Shown here piece after piece: positions 19,561 through 31,118 of a stretch of 64,000 nt of DNA; within the stretch, counting starts at the first letter, position 1; each line of letters starts with the position of its first letter. The stretch is from Rallus limicola. Its lineage: Eukaryota; Chordata; Aves; Gruiformes; Rallidae. A program made the translations under genes and the position numbers. The stretch spans positions 46,304,950 through 46,368,949 of the forward strand of contig JAKCOZ010000005.1 in assembly GCA_022605955.1 (NCBI GenBank), given 5' to 3'. Under the pieces are notes generated by a model. That model was not told the DNA's origin. It saw nothing but the letters and a program-made list of their open reading frames with translations, and searched no databases.

Positions 19561-22559
19561 CACCCTCACAACAAACCGTATTCTGATCCTTCTGGTTCAG
19601 ACAGTGAAGGTCCCCAGAGCTCCTGGGAGTGAGACAGTGCTCAGGAGCAGGACCTCCACCTCTTCTCAAGGACTGGTACTGTTTTCCTCCCCACTTCTAA
19701 GCACTTAGGTGCTACCTGTATTAATGAAGGAACTATGTGTTGGAGCTTTCCCTGGCATGGAGGCAGGCTGGCACAGAACAGCTGTGTCTACCAACTCTCT
19801 TGTCTTTCAAAACAGGGTGGCTGTGTGCAACCTGGGTATCAGACACAGTTTTTGGCACACCTCAGCTCACAGATCATACCAGAAACTGTCAGCAGAGTGC
19901 CAGTGGTTAGGGCCTGCTCTAACACAGCTACAGGAAAGATCAAGTGCCAGTGACCTAGGAACGTACCTGGGACTTTAACTTTCCCAGTCTGTACTAGTTT
20001 GAAGACTGTTCATCTTCACACCCAGTCTGTACTGGTAGGCTAAACCTGCTAGCAGGCCACTTAGTTCTGATACTGAACTTCTCCCTCTCATTCTGCCCCT
20101 TCAGCTCCATGCCCTCCTTCTCTTAGCAATGCTGCTCTCCACACATCTCTCTTTCACTCTGGAAACATCTCTATGCTGATGTCTCAGGCTTCAGCTGTCC
20201 TTCTCTTCGGACCATCTATAGGATTTGCTTCCAATCTACAGTACCCCCACACTGAGGTCCAGGTGAGTGTCCTGGACTCTTTACCCTTTACCAGCATCTT
20301 CACTGGACTGGTACAGGAGAATTTGTTCCTCCAGTACAGACCCATTGTAAAAATACTGCAAAACTGCTTCCTTTTTTTCAAATTACCCTCATTAAATTAG
20401 CTTCACTCTGGCTCCATTTCCTCAGAAGATCGCAGCACTGTAAGCTGCAAGCAGACACTGGAGCATCTCCAGTGCCTGAGGCACCAGCAGCAGCCAGTAA
20501 GAGATTGTGCTGGATCCACCCCAAGGATCCTAGCAGGGGATACCAGTGTCACACTGGGTAAGAGTCCAGCTCCATGGGGTCCTTCCAGCTCTTCTGGAAG
20601 GGTCACCATCTCTTCCTTCATTACCTCCTCACCTCTTTTGTTTGCACTCCAAAGAACTAAAGGGTGCCCAAATGACCATGTACTCTTCTGCTACACCCTT
20701 CCTGCAGCACCATGCAGTTTCCTATTTAGGGTGCTAGCTCCATCAAGCGATGCCACATCTTGTGCTGTGTCTGCAAAAAGACTTGCACAGCAGATCCACA
20801 ATGTTGGCAGGAATCCTTAAGTGCTACTATAAAGCAAATAAATAATCAATCATTATTATTTTTATGTATTTGTGAGTCTTCCTTAATAGGTCTTTATATT
20901 GTTACGGTGCTGAGGACTGGCTGAAATTAGATAATACTACACTCAGCTGGTATCTATTCCCTTGGAAACACAGGTAAAAATACATTTAATAGCCCTCCAG
21001 TGACAATGAATATTCATTAATATGACACAGATGTATACTTGATTTGAAAATAAGGACAGTAATTAAAGAGCTATTAAGGTTAAAAAGCAACAAAGGAAAT
21101 TCAGCTACTGAAAGAGCTGTTCTGGGATCAGCCCCTAACCTATAGGTGTGTGGATAAGCACAGGTGGCCTGAGATTTTCTACATTATTTTACACATCGTT
21201 GGACTGCTGGCTCTGCCTCCCCTCCCCAGGCTCTGTCACCTAGAAATGTCCTGATGAATTTGGAGTTCATTTTCCCCGCTGTTTTACAGAGCAGCTGTTC
21301 TCTGCCTGTGGTGCTGCCCCTCGTAGCCTGTCTCACACACTGCTCTCTGGTGACACTGAACTGATAAGAAGTGGAGGGAAAACTTTCTGCAGGCTTTTGG
21401 GAATGAAGCTATTTGTAACTCATGACTTGTATTTGTTATTTCCGTTAAAACACTCTCGGGAGTCACCCATCATGATAGCTGCTCTGCTGTGATCTCTGCA
21501 CATCTCCATCCCACTGGCCATGATATTAAAGTCAAGTTTCTCAGGGAGGTTTCACAAAGGTTGCTTGAGAAAGCAGCATAAGCAGCATGTGCTCTGTGTC
21601 AGGAGGGGCAATGGCACTGCTGCTCATGGAGGCTGGCAAGGAGGAGCAGACGTGTTCAAAAGCAGTGGCAACACTGCAGGAGAGAGTGGTCCCACTGCTT
21701 TTATCAGGGGCAGGACAAGCCCTGTGAAATCTCACCCACCATGTCCCACCGATCTCCTGGTGAAGCAGGATCTGCAGAGCTGGGTCCCTCAGGGACAGGG
21801 CAGTGGTTGGCAGAGAGCACCCACTCCACCTAGCAGAGAAAAAGTGAGACGTGCATCCTCCACTCCCAGCCGTGCTATCAGGAGAGGGTTACAGCACTGA
21901 GCTGAAATCACCCTGCTGTTTCCTGGGGAAGGTCTCCCAGGCCAGTTTTGCCACCGAAGAAATTACAGCAGAAACCAGTGCAAGCCAGGCAGAGAGGCAA
22001 GGTGTTACTTTAATTTCTACCCCAGCAGCACAACGGTAAATAGAAAAGCGAATCAACCCATTGAGCTGGTGTTTCGGGCCACTCAGCGAGGAGAGTCAAT
22101 TGCGTATCACCTGAAGTAGAAGCAGATAAACCGCCTTTGCCCTAAGCCAGCGCTCCCAGCACAGGCACGCGAACAAACCGGCGAGAGAGCAGAGGCAGGC
22201 ACACCGTCTGCTTCCTCGCAGCCATCGCCACCCCGCTTGCTTTCCTCTTCCGTGCAGGCACAGGTGTGACAGAAGCCGGGAGCAGGCAGTGTGTCACCAG
22301 GCTGATCGATCTCCTCACCAATAAAGGATGGAGTTGCCTTTTCTGCCTGGATTGGCTGGTCTCGATGGAGGAGGGTTTGGGTGGGTTTTTTCCTGGAAGC
22401 AGTCACAGTTCCGTGCTGTAGCCGGTGTGTTGCTGTTCCAACCTAGCAGGGTTTATCCTTCGATTAAGAGAGAGGGACCACCAGTGCTTGCCTGTCTTGG
22501 AAACCTAACCCGAGACTTTTCATAAGCACGGGGACGTGGTGTCTCGGTTCATACTCATA

Positions 22560-23640
22560 TCGATCCCCCGGCTGCATCCTGCGGTGCTTTAGCGGGGCTA
22601 ACGACTTTCACGCCCGTGAAACCGGCGCGTTTTCCTATAAAGCGCCTCGGTTGGCAGGGCGGGGCGGGCGCTTGCGGGGATGTACCGCTCACTGCCGGCA
22701 CCCACCGCGGGTCACCGTCCCCAGAACCGCTGTGGCTCCGCCGCCGCAGCGACCTTCTCTCCCCGGGCGGTCGTTGCCGCCGCTGCTCCGCGCGCCCGCG
22801 GGCACCCCTCGGGCAGTGGCTGCCCCGCAGGGCCGGGCAGGGCCGAGCAAAGGAGGTGGGGGGACCCGGCGCCGGGGGAGGCCGTCTGGCCGCCCCGCCC
22901 CCTCGGCGGCTCTCGCCTTCCCCGGCGCCGCGGAGCGCGGGCGGCAGAGCGGTCGGACCCCGCTGCGGCGTAGCTCTGCTCCCCATGGCGGCGGCGGCGG
23001 CGGCGGGACGGTGGCGGCGGGGCGCCCGGCTGAGCGCGGCGGCGCTGCTGGCGCTACCGGCCCTGGCGCTGCTGGCGCTACCGGCCGGCCGCGGCGGCGG
23101 CGGTGGCGAGAGGCAGCCGGGCTCCCCGCCGCCGCCGCCGCTGCCGCTGCCGCCGGGCTTGCGGGAGGAGCTGCGGCAGAGGCGGCGCGACCTGCGGCGC
23201 CTGGCGGCGGCGGCGGGCGGCGGCGAGGAGGCGGCGGGCGGGCTGGGCTGCGGCGACCTGAGCCTGGCGACGGGCGTCAGCGTGCTGGGCTGGGGCTTCA
23301 CCAAGGTGGTGGCGCGGGCGGCGCTGGCGGACGGCGGCTCCGTCGCCCTCAAGTCGGTGCACGGGGCGGGCCGGGAGGTGCGGCAGTGCGTGCAGCGGTA
23401 CCGGGCGCCAGCGGGCTGCCGCCGCCTGGCCGCCTACAAGCTGCTGAAGGAGGTGACGCTGCTGCGGCGCCTGCAGCATCCCGGCATCGTCCAGGTACGG
23501 CGGGGCGCGCAGGAGCGAGGGGTGTGCGGGATGTGCTTCTTCGGATCTGGAATTTTTAGGGGGAGGGGGTGTCCGCCTAGGTGCTGAGTAGATTCGCCCG
23601 CGTTTCCGCGCCCTCCCCCCCCCCGCCTTTCTCCCCCCAG
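22560..23640 (+). promoter_or_regulatory. CpG island with the PKDCC-like promoter
   Basis: Very GC- and CpG-rich sequence starts abruptly near 22560 and ends in intron 1. A TATA-like element TATAAAG lies at 22636-22642, which would place a start site near 22666 and give a leader of about 315 nt. CpG islands of this kind mark promoters of developmental genes. The density of CpG explains the many long overlapping ORFs seen here on both strands. Confidence 0.75.
22680..22973 (+). other. Upstream ORF (97 codons) in the PKDCC-like leader
   Basis: The first ATG after the TATA-like element opens a 97-codon frame that stops 11 nt before the main ATG. It is Ala/Arg/Pro-rich, as expected from composition, so the peptide may be meaningless. 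A uORF in this position would still reduce or regulate translation of the main frame. Confidence 0.4.
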
Positions 23641-26600
23641 CCTGGGCATCCAGGACCTGCCGGCACTGACAGTTGTTCCTTCCCTCCCGACAGCTGCACG
23701 GTCAATGCTATGATAATAGCGGAGATCCTGAAATACGGGTCACAGCTATGCTGGAGCTGGGATCCCCCCTGGAGATGATTCAGCTTCTGCAGACCCCCTG
23801 GGAGGAGAGATTTAAAGTAAGAAAACAGAACAAAGGGAGTTTTATCAGTCGGTTTTAGACTGCAAACTGGGTAGATGCGAAGAGCCAGCGGTGACTGCTG
23901 GGGCAGAAGTGTCATGCTGACACTCTGTTTGCTCCTGCAAATTGTCCTTAAATCGCTTTGTTTTCACTCCTTTTAAATCACATTAAAATAGCCTCAGCCT
24001 GCAGCCTCGCAGTTGGTTATATTCCTTCTCCCTAGAGCAGAACTAGAAGAGGAAATTGCCACAAAATCTTGCGTGGGGCTGCGGTGGTGTTCGGTACCCG
24101 GTATTACGCTATATTCCTAGTTTTCCTGCTATATTGTTCCTCTCCACAGAGGGGCTTTCCTAGGGAGGCCCCTCAGGAGGCTGGGTCTGCCTTGGGAAAG
24201 CCACCTCCTCACACCGTGAGTCTGGTGTTTTCTGTGGATTACCTGCTTTCGGCAGCAAGCTGAGCAGCCTGCGTCTCGCCATGTGTTTGCATGGTGTTTC
24301 TGATCTTAGCCCTTCGGGTATGGCTGCACTATAAACACTACTGAAGTGCTTTCCTCCTGCCGTAGGTGCTAGGATCTCATCCCTGGCAGTAAGACATGCC
24401 TTGTCTCCTAAGCATCCCAAATAGGGACTCTTAAGCTTCCCAGGAACATAAATGGCTTATGACATGGCGATTTTGCTTATAGCTTTTTTTAATAGTTTGC
24501 CTCAAGATCTCAGTTGGGGGTTTGCTACTACTTGTTTGGTTCCCAGGAGGAAAGAGAGCATCGAGTAGAAGCATAGGTACCTTCATGTCAGTAAGAAATG
24601 CTTTGAGCAAAACAGAAACACAACAAAGGTCCCGAAATAAATTCCCTGCCTGCATGCGGTCCACAGTGTTGAAATAGAGCTTTGCCATCCAAGCCAGATG
24701 TGAAGCTGGGATTCTTATGATTGCTTCACTAATCAAGTTAAAATAGCATCAGAGCTTCCAGAGTAATTTCTCTTAGCCTGTGGAGTTGTACTTTTGCTTA
24801 AAAACTATTTCATGCTGGCTTCTTACATAGCTTTCCCAGCACCTCATCTTCTCAAATGTGCCCAACTCTCTGTAAAGCTAGAAACCCATGATGCTGGATT
24901 AGCTGGTGGTGATGTCTGGTGTGGTGGCATTAAGATTTTCATAATCTTTTGACTGATGAAGACACTAATTCAAAACTTACACTGGCATTGTCTAGTCCTG
25001 TTTCCTAATTAGAGTGTCTAAACGGATGGGATTCCCCTCTGATGAGCCACATCAGATAGAAGTGATTCTGTGAGCTGTTCCAAGAGAACAAACCCTCGTG
25101 CCTGTACAGATCACTGTTGGAGGCAGCGAGGGGTGGCGTGGGTCTGCCTGGCACACATCGCTGATGATACAGTTCGTCTGATGCCAGGGCTGCTGATACC
25201 AAATGCAAACTGCTGCAAAAAGCTACTTGAACAAAGTGACATTGCAGTATAAACACACCCTTCTAGCTCTAGTTTGTTTTGAAATAGTTTACCAAGCTTT
25301 CTGCTGGATCAGGTATTGTCTGACCCTTCCCTGCTGCCAGAAAGTTGACATAAAAGCAAAAAAATCTGGCAATAAATACGTTGCATGCTTTGGCTAGTTC
25401 TTCAGAAGCACAATTGTGTGTCCAAATTCATGCTGCTGAGTGATGCAGCAAGGCATGAATCTGGTATTAATGACCATGGAACCTCAGTCTGTAGGGAGCA
25501 CCATGGGGGAAGGGGGGAATGTATGAATTCAATGCCAGAGTGGGGAAAAACCCCTTCTGATTTCAGCTAGCAAATCAACATAGCCCATGAAACATGAAGG
25601 CTGCTATTGTTTTCCTCACAGCTCTCCCCTCTTAGTTCCATTAACTGCAAATGTCTCTTTTTGTATATGAACATTTTTTTAAAATGTTGCTAAACTACTT
25701 ACCAGTCAAATCCTGTGGCAATGTTGATAATAAATTTTGTAGCATACATATAATTACCTTTTAAGTACTATATGCTTCCCCCCCCCCTTTAATTTCATTG
25801 AATGCCCTCCCCTTTGTTCTACTTCCAATTTAATAGCTGTTTTTCATCTGTTTTTCCCATGCATATTCATCTTGTCTTCCTCAGATTTGTCTGAGTCTTG
25901 TGAAACTGCTGTTTTACTTGGCACATTCGCCCCTGGGTTCAATAGTCCTCTTGGATTTCCAGCCGAGGCAGTTTGTTATGGTGGATGGAAACCTAAAAGT
26001 GACAGACATGGATGATGCCAGCACTGAGGAACCGTCATGCAAGGAAGATAATGACTGCACACTAGACTTCCCTACAAAAAGCTTTCCCCTCGAATGCTCC
26101 GTGGTTGGGAAATGCGAAGGAATAAATGAAAAGAAGAATCTTTTTAATGCATATCGGTATGTCCAGTGGGATGGGGGGAAAATCTGGGGTGGCTGAGCTC
26201 ACATACTGCCACGTAGCCCCTAGCACCCCGTGTTTTTCCATGCAATAATTCCCTCTCACCTCTGCCAAAGTGTAACTAAGGATTGCTTTGAAGCTGGTTT
26301 ATTTTCCTTATAAGGCAGGAAAATAGTGGAGTTGTTGTCTAATGAGAACACAGGCATCTTTCCTCTGCTGCTCCCTCTCCCCAACGCCTTCTAGAAACTT
26401 GCCCAGAGGTTGCACCTGTGAATGTAGTGTTTGCCCAACAAGCCCTGGCTCTTGACATCCCCAGGCTGTGTTTGCTGGAAGCAGCGGCAGTGTGAGCTAC
26501 CTGCCAAAGCCCACCAGCTTTGAGCCCCCAATCTTTGGAACAGGCTGGATGAGCCTGTTCATTCCTTGAACTTGGAGTGTCCCCGTTGAGACTGTGGGCA

Positions 26601-29600
26601 CCTGTGTGAGACTGGTGAAACAGGTGACAGGCAAGGGCTGAGACTGCTGCAGCGCTTTGTGTGGGCCACCAGATGAATGCACGATGACTTCCACTAGAAA
26701 ACCTAATGCACTTGTGTCTTGTAGAACAGGAGTTTTCTGGGAGGTTCAGGGAACGAGTAGACCTGCCTTGCCAGGGGTAATAAGAATGCCAAACTTTCTC
26801 AGGGCAAGGGAAAGGTCTTGTGTGAGTCTTCTTTTATACAGGGTGCTTTTTTTGATGGGAAATACATTGCTTGGTGCAAAAAAATGGCCCGAAGGAATGA
26901 GGGAAAGCTGTGTTGTGTGAGCCTTGGCAAGGCAGATTTCATTCAGCACTTGGCTACACAGTGTGCTGCAAGGACCAAGCTTGCAGCCCAACTCACAGGA
27001 GCGCTCTGTGAGATGCCAGAGAAGTGCTCAGACGTAATTTAATAAGCAAAGCAGACTTACCAGTTGCATAGGGATAATAAAGTCACGGAAAAATGCAGAC
27101 AACTTCACCATTAGGGAAATTAAGCAACTGTATTCTAATCAGTCTGTGGGATCTTTTTGCAGGTATTTTTTCACCTATCTTCTGCCACACTCTGCACCAC
27201 CAGCTTTGCGGCCCTTTTTAAGTGATATTCTGAATGCAACAGGTACCAGCTAATATTCATAAACTTCTTTATTAGAAGTCTCTAAATGGTCTTTGATGGA
27301 ATTACTCATCTTTGTCATCTTTTTCTTTAAACGTAGGTGATTTACGTTATGGAATAAATGAAACTCTGAAAGCTTTTGAAATGGTTTTACATCTGTACAA
27401 GTCTGGGCTCTATCTGCAAAAAAGGCCTCTTCTTCTAAAAGGTACAGGATTTCAAATGCTTTAAGCAACAGAACTGCAGAGGGACTGAGGAAGTTGGTAA
27501 CTGGTCAAATTCTGATCTCTCATATACTCAGGCAGTGTACAGTCATTAGGAGAAGCACCAAAAGTTTCTGGGGTTTCTCTTTGAGCAGCCTTTTGTTGTA
27601 TTTTCTTGGGAGCTGTGTACGATTGTATTGTCTTGCAGAGTAAATGCAACACAGACAATCTGGCCTACAGATGGACATACATTTGCACAGCATCTCAATA
27701 CTCTTCTCGGAATCTGCATCAGTGTTTCAAGTGAATATATTTGGGCTAGCTTAAGCAATTAGACCAGAGTAGCAAATTGTGCATCTCCAATCTCTCTTCA
27801 GAGTCAGTTTTAGACCAACAGATCAGTTTTCCAGTCTGGCATTGAAACTTCCTGTTTCACTTGGTGGCTTCTGACCATTGAGCACAGATTATATTGGGGA
27901 GGTGGCAACACCAAGATGAGTGTGTCAGAGTACCCGAGGCCTTGCTTCCCTCTAGATGTCTTTTTTTTTTTTCTGAAGACCATCCTATTGGACCTGTGGA
28001 TGGATAAATGAGCCTGTGTGAGGTGCATTCCTCTGAAAAGGACCCGATCAGTGGTAGAGATGGGGCTCATCAAAAGGAAAGCTTCAGAAGTCCAGTGGTA
28101 ACTGAGCTTTACATTTTCCTGAGTATCCACTTGAGATAGTGGGATGGTGGCTTGCAGATGGAAATGTCTTTACATGTGAAAGAACTGGAATTCATACTGT
28201 TATGAACAAAGCTATCCACTCATTTGCACAGGAGGACCAGCAGCTTTAACAGGAATTATTAGCATTTTCCAACAACACCTACCTGTTGGTTTTGCAGCTG
28301 GCCCAGTAGCAATGAGCCAAAATGGTCACTGTCCTAGAGGTGCGGGATGGTGGGGAGCAGCTCTTAAAAGTCAATGAACATGAAGATCACATGCTCAGGC
28401 TTGTCAGGTCTTTTGCATCTCTGCATAGCAGGATCTGGCTTCCCTTTCCCCCACTGGGGTCTCTGAATCTCCTGTACATCTGGGTGGCACCATGATGGAT
28501 GGATATCCCACGTAGCTACATGGCCCACATAGCTTGGTGCTAGATCTGTGATGAGCTGGTTCTGCTGTTTAGGCTGAGGTGTAGGAGAAGCCATTGGGAG
28601 GTTGGATTCTCCAGAGAAGCAGCGGAGAGTCTGTGAGTCTGCACAGCAACCTCTACCCACCACCCACAACTGCGGTTGCTCCCCTGTCTCTTCACACTTG
28701 ACAGCTCTGCCCCTCTCATATCTGGGGAGGGAATTGCTGTCCTGTGCTCCACAGCACAACCGAAAGTCAGGATTTGAGTTTCTTTTAACGTTGCAGCTTC
28801 ACCCACTCCATCTCAGCAGGTCAGTTCAATCTGTCACCATCATGTTTCCTTTAAGAGTTTTGCTGGAGTGTAGCATGTTGTCTAGTGTAGCCAGTCTCTG
28901 GAAGTGCCCTTAAGGAGCTGCCCTAAGCACCCTCTGTCTGTTCCCAGACTACATCTCCCTCAAGGGCTTCCGAACCGCGGAAGGGGAAGACTACAAGTGC
29001 TGGCCCTCCTACAGCCACCTGGGATGTCTGCTCTCCGTTCACAGCGCTGAGGAAGCTGCCGCCATTTGTAACTCCCAGTCGCAGTGCCAGAGTTTTATCA
29101 TCACCCAGCAGAGGACGTGGACAGGTGAGCCAGATGTGTTGGGGTGCTGCCACGCAGTGCCCCTGCTTCCTTCCTCAGCTGTGAGAGGGGCTGCTGCTGC
29201 TGCTCTCTGTAGCAGCTTCCTCACTCTCAAGGTCACATACCTGCCATAGTGGGTGTTCAAGGATCCTTTGAGTATTTGTTAGTAGGTAAAAAAGAAATTA
29301 TATTCTTCTGTGCCTTCTTTCCTGTACAGATTTTGCACAGGACTGCTAGGTATTGTTGAACAGTTATTTCATGCAGAGATGGCTCCACTTTGGTGTTAGG
29401 CTAAGCAATTCCTGTGGTCTGTCTAGTTTGCAAGAAGCTGTGAGGTTTTTAGAGATGAAAGAAGCTATGTAAAAGAAGGTGGTTACTATTGTTGTAATTA
29501 AAAGAATCATAGCTTACACGTTGTTATCCCCTTTATCAAAACTAAAGCCCCAAACAAATGGATTTCCAAAATGTCCCTGTAATTAGCTCTGATTATAGCC

Positions 29601-31118
29601 TCTTACAGTTAGCATGCTTTCAGAATTATTATAAATTACCTCATTTAGCTGACACTTCAATCGCAGGCTAAATTGTTACTTATAAAGTGAAACACTGAAT
29701 GAGGTAAACGAGTGTTTTCATTCATGATGGTGCTGAAGGATTGTGTCTTGTTGGCTCACATGGCATTTAAAAAAAACCCCACCAAACCCAAAAACTATGA
29801 AAACCACAGCTTTTCTGTGGGTTTGTGTACTATAGGCATGTGGCTAACTATTGACACAAGAGTGCTTACACACTGATGCAACATAAATCTCTTTGGGATA
29901 GTCTCATAGAATCACAGAACGTGAGGAGTTAGAAGGGACCTCAAAAGATCATCTCGTCCAACCATCCCTGCCAGAGCAGGATTACCCAGACTAAATCACA
30001 CAGGAACCCATCCAGGCAGGGTTTGAATGTCTCCAGAGAAGGAGACTCCACAGGCCCTCTGGGCAGCCTGTCCCAGTGCTCCCTCACCCTCACAGTGAAA
30101 AAGTTCCTCTTTACATTCACATGAAACTTCCTCTGCTCCAGCTTGCAGCCATTGCCCCTTGTCCTATCGCTGCTATCACTGAGAAGAGCCTGGCTCCATC
30201 CTCCTGACTCTCACCCTTTATATATTTATAAACTAATAAGGTCACTCCTCAGTAGCCTTTTCTCCAAGAGAAGAGACCCAGCTCCCTCAGCCTTTCCTCA
30301 TAAGGAAGGTGTTTCACTCCCTTAATAACCTTGGTGGCCCTGCACTGGACTCTGTCAAGGAGTTCACTGTCCTTCTTGAACTGAGGGGCCCAGAACTGGA
30401 CACAATATTCCAGCAATGGAATAAATACCAGCAATGTATTGTGTGAGTTGTGACATATCACATCTGGCTTCTTCACGGGGCAGCTGTTAGAGGCTGTTTG
30501 GTGGCTGGCCAGAACGAACCCTACTTAAAACAGAGGTGGGGGTGTAGAAGTAGCAGCACACGGGACAGAAGACCCTTTCTGCTGTGCCTGGCTCAGATGC
30601 TGCTCTCTGCCTTCCTGCACCATGCCTGTGGCCTGTTGACATGCCTGACATTTTTCTTCCTCACATTTTTACAGCTCATCTTTGCAACCAAAGGTGCCAG
30701 AAGTGTGTGACTGACATGCCAAGTGCCTAACATTGCCAGTGGGATGAGTGAGATCTGTGGGAACGTGTTAGTCCCTCTGAGGGCAGCTCCCTAAAGCAAA
30801 GCATGATGTAAAAGCCATTGGGGCCCGATTGCAGATTCCTTGTGCACTTGATGAGCATCTGGAGTTTACTGGGAGTGTAAAGCACATCTATGGCAGGGTG
30901 GTGTGACCCTCCATTGAGCAAGCAGCCTGTACCTGTGTGTCTTCTGCAGTAAATAGGTTCACCTTGATGCATGCTATCTCCTCTATTAAACTTGTGGTTT
31001 TATTTCCTTTCCAGGACGCCCTCTCGCCTCGTTTCAGAGTAGCCTGACTGACTTAATACCGGATGCTAACTCTGTAGTCTACATTAAACGATCGGCTTCC
31101 TCGGGGGAAAGACCTTAA
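22985..31118 (+). CDS. PKDCC-like: PKDCC/VLK-family secreted tyrosine kinase, complete seven-exon gene (456 residues)
   Basis: VLK/PKDCC is a kinase of the secretory pathway that phosphorylates tyrosines on secreted and matrix proteins. Exons: 22985-23494, 23694-23816, 25885-26156, 27163-27242, 27337-27441, 28948-29124, 31015-31118; all junctions are GT-AG and in phase. Residues 14-34 form a hydrophobic signal or anchor, followed by a Gly/Pro-rich stem. The kinase domain has a glycine-rich loop near [10 protein letters not shown] (99-109), ALKSV with the ATP-binding Lys123, a helix-C Glu156, LLDFQPRQF with the likely catalytic Asp235, and VTDMDD (250-255) in place of DFG. Exons 2-4 keep family blocks such as [15 protein letters not shown] and [12 protein letters not shown]. 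The C-terminal part is cysteine-rich ([21 protein letters not shown]) and ends with VVYIKRS. Sequons occur at NAT and NET. The start is the first in-frame ATG, in the context CCCCATGGCG. The N-terminus differs strongly from human PKDCC, and the neighbour CYP46A1 points to a paralogue rather than PKDCC itself. Confidence 0.92.
25885..26156 (+). other. PKDCC-like exon 3, catalytic core
   Basis: It encodes the helix before the catalytic loop ([19 protein letters not shown]), the catalytic Asp in LLDF and the metal-binding VTDMDD, then the Cys-containing activation region up to [11 protein letters not shown]. Exon 4 continues in the same codon (CG|G). Confidence 0.9.
29905..30428 (-). mobile_element. 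CR1 LINE 3' fragment, about 520 bp
   Basis: In the last PKDCC-like intron. It begins CATAGAATCACAGAACGTGA with gaagggacctcaaaagatcatc, and runs back through the 3' UTR into the end of ORF2. Minus-strand peptides from it ([20 protein letters not shown]) are the familiar CR1 reverse-transcriptase end. Confidence 0.95.

Larger units (their letters stand above)
17496..22559. other. Intergenic region between the CYP46A1-like and PKDCC-like genes
   Basis: No gene seen. Several ORFs of 90-150 codons occur, but none shows domain-like composition or splice-consistent neighbours. It contains a short GGGATGGCAT minisatellite, a probable CR1 fragment, and an AT-rich stretch at 20820-21130 with clustered ATTA/TAAT motifs that could be regulatory. 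Confidence 0.6.

Noticed and set aside
22555..23352. 265-codon ORF on the minus strand over the PKDCC-like first exon
   Set aside because: It arises from the CpG island composition (Ala/Arg/Pro/Ser-rich) opposite a well-supported coding exon.
22651..23559. 302-codon plus-strand ORF in a second frame over PKDCC-like exon 1
   Set aside because: Low-complexity Gly/Ala/Arg frame. It starts at a TTG and runs past the exon 1 donor; the kinase frame explains the locus.
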